Counted from the stretch's first letter, positions 26,097 to 35,441 are shown. The stretch is DNA of 64,000 bases from Pedobacter fastidiosus (GCF_014306625.1 NZ_JACRYL010000009.1:72039-136038); one strand, 5' to 3'. The notes: generated by a model not told the origin, from the sequence alone. A program made the numbers and translations.

Positions 26097-26200
26097 TAAA
26101 CCCGATAGCAATGAAAATGCCAGCAATTTTTTCTATTGCTGGCGTTGTAATGTGTAGCGGGAGAGAAACAAGCCGATAGAAAACAGGTATTGCTTTTCTA
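26097..26200. repeat. dispersed intergenic repeat, family D copy 2
   Basis: The order is AAACCCGAT, hairpin GCCAGCAAT-tttttct-ATTGCTGGC (26119-26143), AGCGGGAGAGAAACAAGCCG. The flanks match copy 1 (5223-5315), but the hairpin stem sequence is entirely different while remaining complementary. It lies between convergent genes. Confidence 0.65.
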
Positions 26201-26203
26201 CCG

Positions 26204-27403
26204 TTAAATAAAATCTAAAGTATTAAACTTCTTATTTAAGATATCAGCATTATTCACATCGAGCCATTTATCTAAAATTGTTCCGTAAACTTGCCTAAAA
26301 TCCAATTGATATTTTAAGTCTCCGGTATCTAAATCGCCTAAATTTGGAGCTGGATTATAAATTCCTTTTTTCTGTAACCTGCCACCGAAAACGAACATAT
26401 TATTTGCCGTTCCGTGGTCGGTTCCATTACTTGCATTTTGTTCTACGCGACGGCCAAATTCAGAAAAGGTGATTACCAGAGTATCTTCTAACTTATTGTT
26501 GGCTTTTAAATCTTTTAAGAAAGCGGCCATGCCCTCGCTGTATTGTTTAAGCAAATTGCCTTGTTGGTTGGTTTGGTTAACATGAGTATCGAAACCACTT
26601 AAAGAAACATAATAAACCCTAGTTTTTAACCCTGAGGAAATAAATTTAGAAACCGTTTTAAGCTGATTTGAAAACCCAGTATTTGGATAGGTTGCTTTGG
26701 ATTGATAAACCTTTGAGGTATTTTGAATGTAACTTGCGGATGAAGAAGTTTCGATCATTGTTTTGTACAAATAACCTAAATTATCTTCATCTAAATGCTC
26801 TTTATCATTCTGAATCATCGTTTTGAAAAAGGGATCGTTCGTATTGCGGAACAAAGCTGCGGGATCTTTTAAAGCAATTCCTTTTTTCGTCTGTCCTTTT
26901 AAAGCAAGCGACAAAGAATCATCAACTTCTATTGCGGTGTATGGAAATTTACAGGTTTGGCAATTACTATCTAAATAACGGCCAATCCAACCGGTTGATA
27001 GAAACTGATTGCTGTCGCTTCCGGTTTGCCAAATATCCATCGAACGGAAATGCGAACGATCGGGATTTGGATAGCCAACATCATTGATAATCGTCATCCA
27101 ACCTTGATCGTAAATTTCTTGCAATGCGGCCATATTTGGGTTTAAGCCTTGCATATCGTTTAATTTAATTACCTGATCTGGCTGGATAGCGATGCTTTTT
27201 CTTTTTTGATAGTAAATATCATTCCCGAATGGGATAACAGTATTTAAACCATCGTTACCTCCAGAAAGCTGTACCACAACCAAATTTTTATATAAACTCA
27301 ACTCATCTAAAGCCATGGCTTCGAGCGGTTTCATGAATGCTGGAACAAATAACGAACCCGCTGCAACAAAACCTGTATTTCTTAGAAAATTTCTTCTGTT
27401 CAT
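26204..27403 (-). CDS. DUF1501 protein with Tat signal (pair 1)
   Basis: This 399-residue protein starts with a twin-arginine signal, MNRRNFLRNTGFVAAGSLFVPAF. DUF1501 resembles the alkaline phosphatase/sulfatase fold; typical motifs present are VVVQLSGGNDGLNTVIPFG, NPDRSHFRSMDIWQTGS, the late SLSGFDTHVNQTNQQGNLL, TFSEFGRRVEQNASNGTDHG and MFVFGG. These conserved His and Asp residues probably bind metal, but no activity is established. It follows a DUF1800 gene on the same strand after 84 bases, the usual pairing. It has no T9SS tail, unlike its paralogue at 46294-47880. Confidence 0.9.
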   Translation of the reverse strand: MNRRNFLRNTGFVAAGSLFVPAFMKPLEAMALDELSLYKNLVVVQLSGGNDGLNTVIPFGNDIYYQKRKSIAIQPDQVIKLNDMQGLNPNMAALQEIYDQGWMTIINDVGYPNPDRSHFRSMDIWQTGSDSNQFLSTGWIGRYLDSNCQTCKFPYTAIEVDDSLSLALKGQTKKGIALKDPAALFRNTNDPFFKTMIQNDKEHLDEDNLGYLYKTMIETSSSASYIQNTSKVYQSKATYPNTGFSNQLKTVSKFISSGLKTRVYYVSLSGFDTHVNQTNQQGNLLKQYSEGMAAFLKDLKANNKLEDTLVITFSEFGRRVEQNASNGTDHGTANNMFVFGGRLQKKGIYNPAPNLGDLDTGDLKYQLDFRQVYGTILDKWLDVNNADILNKKFNTLDFI

Positions 27404-27487
27404 CTTTTTAAATTTTGATTAAACGGTTAATAGTTGATAGATATTAATTTTGGCACAAAAGCCAACAAGTCATCAACTATAATTTTT

Positions 27488-28930
27488 TTAACAAAGTTGA
27501 TATTCTGGCAGGCTGGTAATTTCTACCGACGTGCTTCTTAAACCTTTATTATCGCTCACCATCTTGATTATTTTATCGTTTAATTTTGGTTGCAATAAAA
27601 ATTCAGTGAGTTCAAGTGGGGTTAATCCTTTAGGGAGCGTATCTAAAAACTTCGGCCAATCTGCGTTTGCATTTACGTAAGATTTTGGCTTAATACTTGC
27701 ATTAGCATTATTTGTTCCTGCTCTGCTCAACGCAATTACAGCTTCATCTTCTGGATCTGCCTTGCCACTAAAATCTATTTCGCCATCATTTAAAACTAGG
27801 GAAGGAATTCGCATCCGCAACATTAAGGAGGAACTATCAATCCAGCTTTGTCCGCCGGGCCAGCCTGCAACATTTGGTGGATTAAATAAATATTGACCAA
27901 GGCTACTTTGTAACTGAATTAAAACCTGTGGTTTGTTGTAGGTAACATAAAACTCGCGACTTAAACCGACTAGAAATTCTGCTGGCGATTTAATTTTTGT
28001 ACCCACATTTTCTGGAGCATAAAACCAATCTGAAGTGAACATCTTTTTCATCAATTCCGAAATATCATATTTCGAATTGTAAAAATGGGTTGCCAATTCT
28101 TTAACTTGCTCTTCGTTAGGATTATCGTTAACAAAAAACTTATAAACTTTACGAGCGATAAACTGTGAAGTTTCTGGTTTTTCTAAAATAATATCGATGA
28201 TGTTTTCACCCTGAAAATTTCCAATTTTACCGAAAAAAGTTTTGGTTCCGTCATCATGAAGATTGGGACGAAAAATAAATCCACCATCTTTATCGTATTG
28301 CCAACCTGTAAATGAACGGGCAGATTCTTTAATATCCTGTTCACTATAATTTCCTCGGCCCAAGGTGAAAAGCTCCATCAGTTCACGAGCAAAATTTTCA
28401 TTTGGTCTGCCCTTTCTATTTTGTTGATTATTGAGGTATTGCAACATGGCAGGAGATTTGGAAACCTCTACTAATAAAGTTTTAAAACTGCCTAAACCAT
28501 TTTCTCTTTGGATGTTGTTAAGCTGTTGTGCAAAGTATGGGTTGTTGCTTCTACAAGCAAAGTGCCCATGCCAAAAAAGCGTCATCTTTTCTTTCAGAGG
28601 CGCATCAGTATTAATCATTTTGCTTACCCAGCCTATGTTCAAATCGCGACTAACTTCGTTCTGCATGCGCACAATATCCTGTCGCATTTTCTTTTCCTCA
28701 TCCGTTAAATCTTTTTTGGAATAAAGACCAGCTTGTGCCAATAACTGGCGTTTAGATTCAACATCATTAACCAAGGTTATATTATCATCATTTTTAGATT
28801 TTTTTAATAATCCATCAACAACTTTATCGATGTTCTTTCTGCTTAGTTTTTGTAAATCGGGATAGGAAATGCCGAAGCCTGCACGGTTGTAAAGATGTTT
28901 TACTTTTAGGAAATTATCTTTCGCGTTCAT
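27488..28930 (-). CDS. DUF1800 protein (pair 1)
   Basis: This 480-residue protein has the DUF1800 pattern: HLYNRAGFGISYPDLQKL at the start, KMTLFWHGHFACRSNNPYF, MLQYLNNQQNRKGRPNENFA, RELMELFTLGRGNYSEQDI, ARSFTGWQYD, and late FNPPNVAGWPGGQSWIDSS. No signal peptide is visible. DUF1800 proteins nearly always accompany DUF1501 proteins, and the pair may be exported together on the Tat signal of the partner, which is inference. The biochemical role is unknown. The promoter region is shared with the divergent aat gene. Confidence 0.9.
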   Translation of the reverse strand: MNAKDNFLKVKHLYNRAGFGISYPDLQKLSRKNIDKVVDGLLKKSKNDDNITLVNDVESKRQLLAQAGLYSKKDLTDEEKKMRQDIVRMQNEVSRDLNIGWVSKMINTDAPLKEKMTLFWHGHFACRSNNPYFAQQLNNIQRENGLGSFKTLLVEVSKSPAMLQYLNNQQNRKGRPNENFARELMELFTLGRGNYSEQDIKESARSFTGWQYDKDGGFIFRPNLHDDGTKTFFGKIGNFQGENIIDIILEKPETSQFIARKVYKFFVNDNPNEEQVKELATHFYNSKYDISELMKKMFTSDWFYAPENVGTKIKSPAEFLVGLSREFYVTYNKPQVLIQLQSSLGQYLFNPPNVAGWPGGQSWIDSSSLMLRMRIPSLVLNDGEIDFSGKADPEDEAVIALSRAGTNNANASIKPKSYVNANADWPKFLDTLPKGLTPLELTEFLLQPKLNDKIIKMVSDNKGLRSTSVEITSLPEYQLC

Positions 28931-29004
28931 AGTGGACGATTTTAACAGTATGACATAATTTAAACGCTAGGGTTTAATGTTTGTTTTCTTTCTTATTTTC
29001 ACCT

Positions 29005-29640
29005 ATGTTTTTTCAACTCGCTGATGATGATCTAAGTTTCCCAAATCCTGCTTTAGCAGAAGAGGATGGCTTGCTTGCTATTGGTGGCGATTTAAGTTTA
29101 GAGAGATTACTCCTTGCCTATTCAAACGGCATTTTTCCTTGGTTCAGCGAAGACGATCCAATCCTTTGGTATTCACCACATCAGCGTTGCGTAATTTATC
29201 CGAAGAGAATTAAAATAAGCAAAAGCATGAAAAAAATTCTAAAAGAAAATGTTTTCGAGGTTACAGTTAATACTGCATTTGAAGCCGTAATTAAAAATTG
29301 TGCTGATACACCAAGGATAGGGCAGGATGGAACTTGGATAACTAACGAAATGCAAAACGCCTACATCAATTTACATAAAAAAGGTTTTGCCCACAGTGTT
29401 GAAGTGTGGCTCGATAAAAAATTAGTCGGGGGTTTATATGGAATAAAAATTAACCGTGTTTTTTGTGGCGAAAGTATGTTTAGCCACGTAAGCAATGCGT
29501 CGAAAACAGCACTAATTTACCTAAGTAAAACAGATCTTGATTTAATTGATTGCCAGTTGCCGAACGACCATTTAATGAGTATGGGCGCTGAAATGATAGA
29601 ACGGGAACTATATACATCTATTCTTCAAAAAGCCATTTAA
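29005..29640 (+). CDS. aat: leucyl/phenylalanyl-tRNA-protein transferase
   Basis: Aat adds Leu or Phe from aminoacyl-tRNA to proteins with N-terminal Arg or Lys, creating a degradation signal read by ClpS. The start is ATG 29005 (MFFQLADDDLSFPNPALAEE), which matches the family start; an upstream in-frame TTG at 28981 adds only eight poorly fitting residues. Motifs are DGLLAIGGDLSLERLLLAYSN, GIFPWFSEDDPILWYSP, DTPRIGQDGTWIT, GFAHSVEVW, GGLYGIKINRVFCGESMFS and DCQLPNDHLMSMGAE. The length, 211 residues, is typical. The cognate adaptor ClpS is also in this window at 43097-43378. Confidence 0.95.
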   Translation: MFFQLADDDLSFPNPALAEEDGLLAIGGDLSLERLLLAYSNGIFPWFSEDDPILWYSPHQRCVIYPKRIKISKSMKKILKENVFEVTVNTAFEAVIKNCADTPRIGQDGTWITNEMQNAYINLHKKGFAHSVEVWLDKKLVGGLYGIKINRVFCGESMFSHVSNASKTALIYLSKTDLDLIDCQLPNDHLMSMGAEMIERELYTSILQKAI

Positions 29641-29643
29641 ATT

Positions 29644-30240
29644 TTATTTGTTATCTAATAATTCTTGTTGGCGCATGGCGTGTTCAATTCTTTTATCGGG
29701 AATAAACCAAATACAAGCGACTAAAAAGTAACATGAAACACCAATCCACGGGTTTATAAAGCTTAGGCCGACACCTGTAATGTAGAACAATAAAGAGATT
29801 TTTCCTTTAGCATCATTGCCAATTGCATGAACAATTAAAGAATCTTGACCCTCCGTTTTTTTGATCACAATTACAAGTAAAGTATAGGAAACCGCAGCGA
29901 GAAAAAGTACAACTCCGTACATAATTACTGGCCATAAGGCAAAATGATTTTCGCCCATCCATCCTGCAGCAACCGGAAATAATGAAAGCCAAAATAAAAA
30001 GTTAAGGTTGGCCCAAAGCATAGCGCCACTAACTTTTTTTACAGCATGCATTAAATGATGATGATTGTTCCAATAAATACCTACATAAATAAAGCTCAAA
30101 ACATAACTTATAAACTTTGGGATCAGCGGTTTTAAAGTCATTAAACTTTCGCCTTCTGGTACTTTAATTTCGAGTACCATAATGGTGATGATAATTGCAA
30201 TTACCCCATCGCTAAATGCTTCTAGTCTGCCTTTGTTCAT
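29644..30240 (-). CDS. TMEM175-like (DUF1211) membrane channel protein
   Basis: This 198-residue protein has about six hydrophobic helices. The first carries the signature RLEAFSDGVIAIIITIMVLEIKVPEG, which in TMEM175 proteins lines a potassium-permeable pore; bacterial members form tetrameric K+ channels. Further landmarks are YVLSFIYVGIYWNNHHHLMHAV and ANLNFLFWLSLFPVAAGWMGE. The FSDG motif and the HHH stretch are intact. It is monocistronic, ending 3 bases from the convergent aat gene. A channel role is family-based inference. Confidence 0.9.
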   Translation of the reverse strand: MNKGRLEAFSDGVIAIIITIMVLEIKVPEGESLMTLKPLIPKFISYVLSFIYVGIYWNNHHHLMHAVKKVSGAMLWANLNFLFWLSLFPVAAGWMGENHFALWPVIMYGVVLFLAAVSYTLLVIVIKKTEGQDSLIVHAIGNDAKGKISLLFYITGVGLSFINPWIGVSCYFLVACIWFIPDKRIEHAMRQQELLDNK

Positions 30241-30299
30241 AAAATTTGTTTGGGTTCAGTTTGTTTACAATTATCAACCAAATTAGTTTAAAAAACAAA

Positions 30300-30327
30300 A
30301 ACCTGCAATGTTTAAATATTGCAGGTT
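30300..30327 (-). terminator. rho-independent terminator of the DUF1080 gene
   Basis: AACCTGCAAT (30300-30309) and ATTGCAGGTT (30318-30327) form a perfect 10-bp stem with an 8-base loop. On the minus strand it continues into TTTGTTTTTT. It lies 21 bases beyond the stop of the gene ending at 30349. Confidence 0.85.
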
Positions 30328-30348
30328 CGTTTTAAGGTTTTTTGGCTA

Positions 30349-31137
30349 TTATAATTCTCTAACCCAAATGTTTCTAAAGCTTATCGCCGGACTTGGATCT
30401 CCGTGATCTTGAAGTTTAATTGAAGCTGGGCCATGTTTTTTATAAGCAGGAGCACCAATATATCTCGTTTCTCCTTTTAATATGAAGTTGTTTTGTAAAA
30501 GCACGCCGTTTAAAAATAAGGTAACGCTTGCTGGTTTACTAACAGTTCCATCTTCGTTAAAGCGAGGTGCATTCCAAACGATATCATAATACTGCCATTC
30601 TCCAGGTTGTTTATTTGCATTAGCTAAAGGAATTGCTTGTTTGTAAACACTTCCAGTCTGCCCGTTAACGTAGGTTTTGTTTTTGTATGCATCCATAATC
30701 TGGATTTCATAGCCATCATCTCCACCGCCTGTTGAGGCTAAAAAGACGCCACTATTTCCTCTTGCCTGACCTTCGCCTGAAATATTCGCTGGAATTTTCC
30801 ATTCCATGTGAAGTTGGTAATCGGTAAATTTTTTATTGGTTTCGATATTTCCAGTTCCCTTTTTTACAGTGAAGAAGCCATCATCAATTGTCCATGAGGC
30901 AGGCTTAGATGGATCTTTAACCGAATGCCAAGCATCTAAATTTCTTCCATTAAACAATATAATGGCATCTGAAGGTGCTTCTTGGGGAAGTTTGCCTGGT
31001 GAAACTACTTTCGGAACGGGTTCCCAAACCTCTGTAGTTTTAGGATCATTGGCAGGATCTACTTTTTTATCTTGCGCCATTGCTTCTACTGCAAAAAATG
31101 CCGGAATAAATAATAATGCGTATTTGTTCATATTCAA
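30349..31137 (-). CDS. exported DUF1080 (3-keto-disaccharide hydrolase-type) protein
   Basis: This 262-residue protein has a signal peptide (MNMNKYALLFIPAFFAVEAMA). A concanavalin-like DUF1080 domain follows: DAIILFNGRNLDAWHSVKD, WTIDDGFFTVKKGTGNIET, YQLHMEWKIP, ARGNSGVFLAS, GYEIQIMDAYKNKTYVNGQ, WQYYDIVWNAPRF, VTLFLNGVLLQNN, and SIKLQDHGDPSPAISFRNIW. Characterised members act on 3-keto-glycosides or bind glycans, so a role in periplasmic sugar breakdown is likely, though the substrate is unknown. It has its own terminator and no polysaccharide locus around it. Confidence 0.88.
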   Translation of the reverse strand: MNMNKYALLFIPAFFAVEAMAQDKKVDPANDPKTTEVWEPVPKVVSPGKLPQEAPSDAIILFNGRNLDAWHSVKDPSKPASWTIDDGFFTVKKGTGNIETNKKFTDYQLHMEWKIPANISGEGQARGNSGVFLASTGGGDDGYEIQIMDAYKNKTYVNGQTGSVYKQAIPLANANKQPGEWQYYDIVWNAPRFNEDGTVSKPASVTLFLNGVLLQNNFILKGETRYIGAPAYKKHGPASIKLQDHGDPSPAISFRNIWVREL

Positions 31138-31196
31138 GGATTAACTTTCTAAAGTTAACCAGTTTATTAAGAAATGGAAATTTCGTATTTAAAATT

Positions 31197-31514
31197 TTAC
31201 CCCAATTCGTCAACAATATAGGTTTCGGTTACTAAAACTTCGTCTGGCGCTAAATCAATTTTTTGCTGTTCTGCTAAATCACGCATTGGGCAATAGCCTG
31301 TAACGCCTCTGTATAGCAAGCCTGCACCAATTGCTGCGCCAGTTAAAGCAATTACTGGATGCGAAAAAATGCTCGTTAAGCCTTTATACAGTAAATAAGT
31401 TCCGGCTGCGCCAGATAACCAACGCTCTGATCGAGAAACATTTTGGAATAATTCAGGGTATTTCCATACCTCTTTAATGTTGCTTATTGTGGTGTTTAAA
31501 TCTTCATTTGTCAT
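31197..31514 (-). CDS. DUF2892-like small membrane protein
   Basis: This 105-residue protein has the DUF2892 (YgaP-like) pattern: FQNVSRSERWLSGAAGTYLLYKG, a second hydrophobic helix (HPVIALTGAAIGAGLLYRG), and VTGYCPMRDLA with a Cys after the second helix. Charged tails are on both ends. In other bacteria this unit can be fused to rhodanese domains, but no catalytic domain is present here. It is monocistronic. Function unknown. Confidence 0.78.
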   Translation of the reverse strand: MTNEDLNTTISNIKEVWKYPELFQNVSRSERWLSGAAGTYLLYKGLTSIFSHPVIALTGAAIGAGLLYRGVTGYCPMRDLAEQQKIDLAPDEVLVTETYIVDELG

Positions 31515-31588
31515 GATCGTAGAATTTATGTTCTATAATATAACAAGTTAAGGAGGATTGAGTTTTAAAATTAATTAGATAGAAGTAT

Positions 31589-31658
31589 TGCCACGGAAAC
31601 ACACATTAACACGGAATAAATTAGAAGTCTCGTCATGGCGAGGTGCGAAGCAATCTTA
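31589..31658. repeat. two adjacent dispersed repeats (families F and A)
   Basis: TGCCACGGAAACAC at 31589 followed by a CACGGA-type tail repeats the fragment at 18867-18893. At 31631-31658 lies a diverged single copy of the REP-like family A (CGTCATGGCGAGGTGCGAAG start, ending CAATCTTA). Both fall between the DUF2892 promoter and the end of the SNF2 helicase gene. Confidence 0.7.
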
Positions 31659-31696
31659 ATGCAGAAAAAAAATAAAGAAACAATAATTATAATTTC

Positions 31697-34588
31697 TTAC
31701 TTCAATATATCTCTTATATCTTCCTTACTTAACGATTTAAAGAAACTTTCTTCGGTCGTAATTAAAGAATTTGCTAAAGATTTTTTGCGTTTCTGGAGCG
31801 CTAGAATCTTTTCTTCTACAGTATCTTTCGAGATAAATTTATAAATGAATACTTTTTTGTCTTGCCCAATTCTGTGGGTACGGTCAATTGCTTGTTGCTC
31901 TACCGCAGGATTCCACCAAGGATCTAGAATAAAAACGTAATCTGCCTGGGTAAGATTTAAACCTACGCCACCGGCTTTTATTGAGATTAAGAAAACCTTT
32001 AATTCTGTGTTTTGCTGAAATTCAGAAACAATTTCTCCACGGTTTTTAGTTGAGCCATCTAAGTAAGCAAAAGGAATATGTTCCTTTTCGAAATGCTTTT
32101 TAAAAATATCGAGGTGTTTTACAAACTGAGAAAATACCAAAACCTTATGCCCACCTTTAAGTACATTATCGAGCGTATGAATTACGTTTTCGAACTTGCC
32201 CGAATCGGAATGGTAGTCGCTATCAATCATCACAGGGTGATTAGCTAACTGACGTAAAGCCGTTAAACCTTGTAAAAGCTGAACCTGCTTTTGGGCAAAA
32301 GTTCCATCATCCATGCTCTGCAATAAATCATTACGGTAAGCAGATTTGGTTTTTTCATAATACTGAGCTTGATCTTCGCTCATATCACAATAAATAATCT
32401 GCTCTGTTTTTGGTGGAAGTTCTGCCGCAACCTGTTCTTTAGTTCTTCGTAAAACAAATGGCTTTATAATCGATTGTAGTTTTCTAGCTTTTTCTTCATC
32501 TTTCTTTTTCTCAATGGCTTGCACATATTCTTCGTAGAAAAAAGCTTGTGTGCCTAATAAGCCTGGATTTAAAAAAGTTAACTGCGACCATAAATCACCA
32601 ACAGAATTTTCTACTGGAGTTCCGCTCAGAATCAATTTATTTTTTGATTTTAAACTTCTAACCGCTTTGAAAGATTTCGAGGAAGGATTTTTTATATTCT
32701 GGCTTTCATCCAATATAATATAGTTGAAATAAAGATTCTTAAGCTCATCTACATCAACCCTGGTTACGCCGTAGGTTGTAATTACGATATCATAATTGGC
32801 AAAATTTGCCACGTCTTTATTTCTGTTTGTGCCAGTATGCGCCAATATCTTGAGCTTTGGCGTAAACTTTTTAGCTTCTGTTAGCCAGTTGTAAATTAGC
32901 GAGGTCGGCATTATAATCAACGATGTAGTTTGGGTTTCTAAAAGCTGATCGTCTTCTTTAACTTTTTGCAACATGGCTAAAGTCTGAATGGTTTTACCCA
33001 AACCCATATCATCGGCAAGGCAGCCTCCAAAGTTATATTCACGTAAAAAGCTAAACCAGTTATAGCCTGCCTTTTGATAATCGCGTAAACTGCCTTTAAA
33101 GTGCACCGGCATTTGCGTATCGGCAATATTTTCGAAATCATTTAAGCGTTGAAGCTTGCGTTCTAGCGTTACATTTGCTAAGCTATCTTCGGCCAAATCG
33201 TTAATTAAACCAATGTGGTGTTTCTTTAATTTTAAGGTTTTTCCGGCTTCGGCCAGGCTAAATAAACTGCCGTATTGCGTAAACCATTTATCAGGAATAA
33301 TGGCAACTTCGCCATCGGGCAATAAAAATTCTCTTCTTTTATGTAAGATGTGCTGTTTTAAAGAGAGAAATGGAATCTGGTATTTTCCAAACCAAACTAC
33401 AGCATTAATATCAAACCAGTCGTTGCCTTCTTTAACTTCTAAATCTATTTTATTGGCGCCGAAAACAAATTTCTTTTGTCCTGTAGCTTGTTCAATTTCA
33501 AAACCTGAACCTTGTAAAATTTCAATATGTTCGTTAACCCAATTTATAGCCGCATAACTCGGATTTTCATCCGCAGCAATAACTTCCAAATTACTAAACA
33601 GTGCACTTGTTTTTTTAAGTCCTAAAGATAGAAGCAAACTGAATTGTTTTTTCTCCCATTCTGCAGAGCGTTTTATTCTATGGAAAATATAGTTATCATC
33701 GGTTTTCTCTAAACGAACTGTTACTCGGTGTGCATTTTCGACAGGGAAAGTATATTCGCCATATTTAAAGTAAAGTTGAATTTGCGATAAACCACCATCA
33801 ACATACAAAACCTTAATTATAGGAGTGGCTTCAAATTGCTCGGTTCTAATTTCGAAACCTTCAGCGTAAACGTGATGTTTCTCTATCAACGGCGCTACAA
33901 ATTTTTCGAAGTAAGTTGCCTCTGTCGCTTTCGGAATCGCGATGTAACGTTTGTTTAAAAACGGTTGTAATTTCTTGCCTTCAATATCTTGATCAAAAAA
34001 GTATAAGACATCATTTAACAATAACCAAGCAGGTTTGTTGCTCACAATCTGCGCATCTTTAAACATAAATTCGATGCGTAAATTTTGATATTTTATTGTT
34101 GGAAAATAACGGGTTTCTGTCTCGTTCTTACGGAAATGAAAAAGTATTGAAGCAGGTTCAGTAGCCAATTCAATTTTGCGTTCAACAGGCCAGCCGTCTT
34201 TATCCATTATATAAAGCTCATCTTTAACCTTTAAAAGCTCCAAAGCTTCAGCAAGCTTTTTCTCGATTTTCGGTCTTACACTTTCATAAAATTTATCATC
34301 AAAAACCTTCGCGAAAAACTCTGTTGGGCGAATTAATTTTTTATAATATTTTTTAATGATAGAGTCTTGTTCAATATCATCCAAAATCTTGATTAGCTTG
34401 TAATCTATTTCAGAAAGACATGCATTAAATTCTTCAGCTGTATGCGTGAAAATTCTCTGATAAGTAAAAGAAAAATCGCCTTGTGGGTTTAATTGAACAA
34501 CATGAGGCTCAATAACATAGCCCAAATACTCATGCTTGCACAAAGAGTACACCACTTTACAGGTTTTAGAGCTATCGACACGTAACAT
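31697..34588 (-). CDS. SNF2/RapA-like DEAD/DEAH-box helicase
   Basis: This 963-residue protein has a long N-terminal region (about 1-500) of the SNF2-associated bacterial type without a zinc-binding SWIM motif that I can see. The SNF2 ATPase core then follows: GCLADDMGLGKTIQTLAML (Walker A, about residue 525), IIMPTSLIYNW, VITTYGVTR, FNYIILDESQNIKNPSS (DESQ box, about 625), LILSGTPVENSVGDLWSQL, and C-terminal helicase motifs VLVFSQFVKHLDIF, LISIKAGGVGLNLTQADYV and DPWWNPAVEQQAIDRTHRIG. It is a dsDNA translocase, probably acting in transcription or repair. No restriction or defence gene is adjacent. Confidence 0.93.
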   Translation of the reverse strand: MLRVDSSKTCKVVYSLCKHEYLGYVIEPHVVQLNPQGDFSFTYQRIFTHTAEEFNACLSEIDYKLIKILDDIEQDSIIKKYYKKLIRPTEFFAKVFDDKFYESVRPKIEKKLAEALELLKVKDELYIMDKDGWPVERKIELATEPASILFHFRKNETETRYFPTIKYQNLRIEFMFKDAQIVSNKPAWLLLNDVLYFFDQDIEGKKLQPFLNKRYIAIPKATEATYFEKFVAPLIEKHHVYAEGFEIRTEQFEATPIIKVLYVDGGLSQIQLYFKYGEYTFPVENAHRVTVRLEKTDDNYIFHRIKRSAEWEKKQFSLLLSLGLKKTSALFSNLEVIAADENPSYAAINWVNEHIEILQGSGFEIEQATGQKKFVFGANKIDLEVKEGNDWFDINAVVWFGKYQIPFLSLKQHILHKRREFLLPDGEVAIIPDKWFTQYGSLFSLAEAGKTLKLKKHHIGLINDLAEDSLANVTLERKLQRLNDFENIADTQMPVHFKGSLRDYQKAGYNWFSFLREYNFGGCLADDMGLGKTIQTLAMLQKVKEDDQLLETQTTSLIIMPTSLIYNWLTEAKKFTPKLKILAHTGTNRNKDVANFANYDIVITTYGVTRVDVDELKNLYFNYIILDESQNIKNPSSKSFKAVRSLKSKNKLILSGTPVENSVGDLWSQLTFLNPGLLGTQAFFYEEYVQAIEKKKDEEKARKLQSIIKPFVLRRTKEQVAAELPPKTEQIIYCDMSEDQAQYYEKTKSAYRNDLLQSMDDGTFAQKQVQLLQGLTALRQLANHPVMIDSDYHSDSGKFENVIHTLDNVLKGGHKVLVFSQFVKHLDIFKKHFEKEHIPFAYLDGSTKNRGEIVSEFQQNTELKVFLISIKAGGVGLNLTQADYVFILDPWWNPAVEQQAIDRTHRIGQDKKVFIYKFISKDTVEEKILALQKRKKSLANSLITTEESFFKSLSKEDIRDILK

Positions 34589-34764
34589 TGAATGGTTTGA
34601 AATTTTTTAGAAGCTAGGCGCTTAAAAAACTTTAAACTTACAATAATTTAAGTTTACATCAAAAAATCTAGCTTAAATGGGCATAAAATTTTTGATTCAA
34701 ATTATCGTGATTATTCAATTAAAATGTAGATGAAATATATAATGTATTATTTCTAAATTACGGC
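34589..34764. other. AT-rich gap upstream of the SNF2 gene
   Basis: I see no gene or strong signal in these 176 bases beyond what must be the SNF2 helicase promoter. The large inverted-repeat element begins at 34765. Confidence 0.5.
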
Positions 34765-35411
34765 TTATCAAACGTTCCCACGGAACGTAAATTTTAAATG
34801 GCCTTTTTGCTACCCAGCAGTCGTCCCGATGGGACGATTTTAACATTTAATATATTATTTATGTCTTGGGTTTAATTTGATGTTTGTCGGTCCGATTCGT
34901 TTGAGGAAATGTTTGCCATAAATGTTTATCATATTCGAACGTTTAAATTATTCTTGCCATATAAAGTTAGCGACTTCAACACATATTATTACCTTAGGTC
35001 GAGTCATCATCCTTCTGATGGGACGATTTTAACCCCATTACAATATATTATTATGTCTTCAGTTTAATTTAGCATTTATTGATCCGATTCGGTGTGAAGA
35101 AATGGTTATAAATCTTATGTATTTGGTTTCAAGAGCTTTAAATTATTCGTCTCATCTAGGCGATATTCAAAAAGATATATTGTTAAGACTCTACTCATTG
35201 GTCTTCTCGAAGGCACAATCTTAATAACTATATGATATTTAAGGTCTTTCAGTTTAATTTGATATTTATTGATCCGGTTATGTATGAACGTAATTTTAGA
35301 AAAGATATATGTTTTTAGCTCCAATACCTTTAAAGTATTCGTCCCATCGGGACGACTGCTGGGTAGAACCCAAACCATGTATTTTTTACGTTCCGTAGGA
35401 ACGTTTGATAA
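34765..35411. repeat. 647-bp element with 73-bp inverted ends and internal ~190-bp repeats
   Basis: The ends 34765-34837 and 35339-35411 are inverted copies. The outer 24 bases match with one difference, the inner 28 (starting CTACCCAGCAGTCGTCCCGA) match perfectly, and both are separated by 21 less conserved bases. Each end has two palindromes, ACGTTCC-n3-GGAACGT and CGTCCC-GAT-GGGACG. Inside are diverged tandem units starting near 34829, 35017 and 35209, each carrying TTTAATTT..TTTAT/GTCGGTCCG-like cores and eroded copies of the inner palindrome. There is no credible ORF and no transposase. Confidence 0.85.
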
Positions 35412-35441
35412 TAAATTATATAAAATTTATTTCTACAAACA

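Noticed and set aside
31635..31844. Plus-strand 69-residue ORF
   Set aside because: It starts in a repeat and continues antisense to the end of the SNF2 helicase gene.
35115..35378. Minus-strand 87-residue ORF (and a plus-strand one at 35269-35454) in the large element
   Set aside because: Low-complexity translation of repeat sequence with no protein-like composition; part of the inverted-repeat element.
34765..35411. CRISPR array
   Set aside because: Repeat units are ~190 bases and diverged, with no short identical repeats separated by unique spacers and no cas genes.
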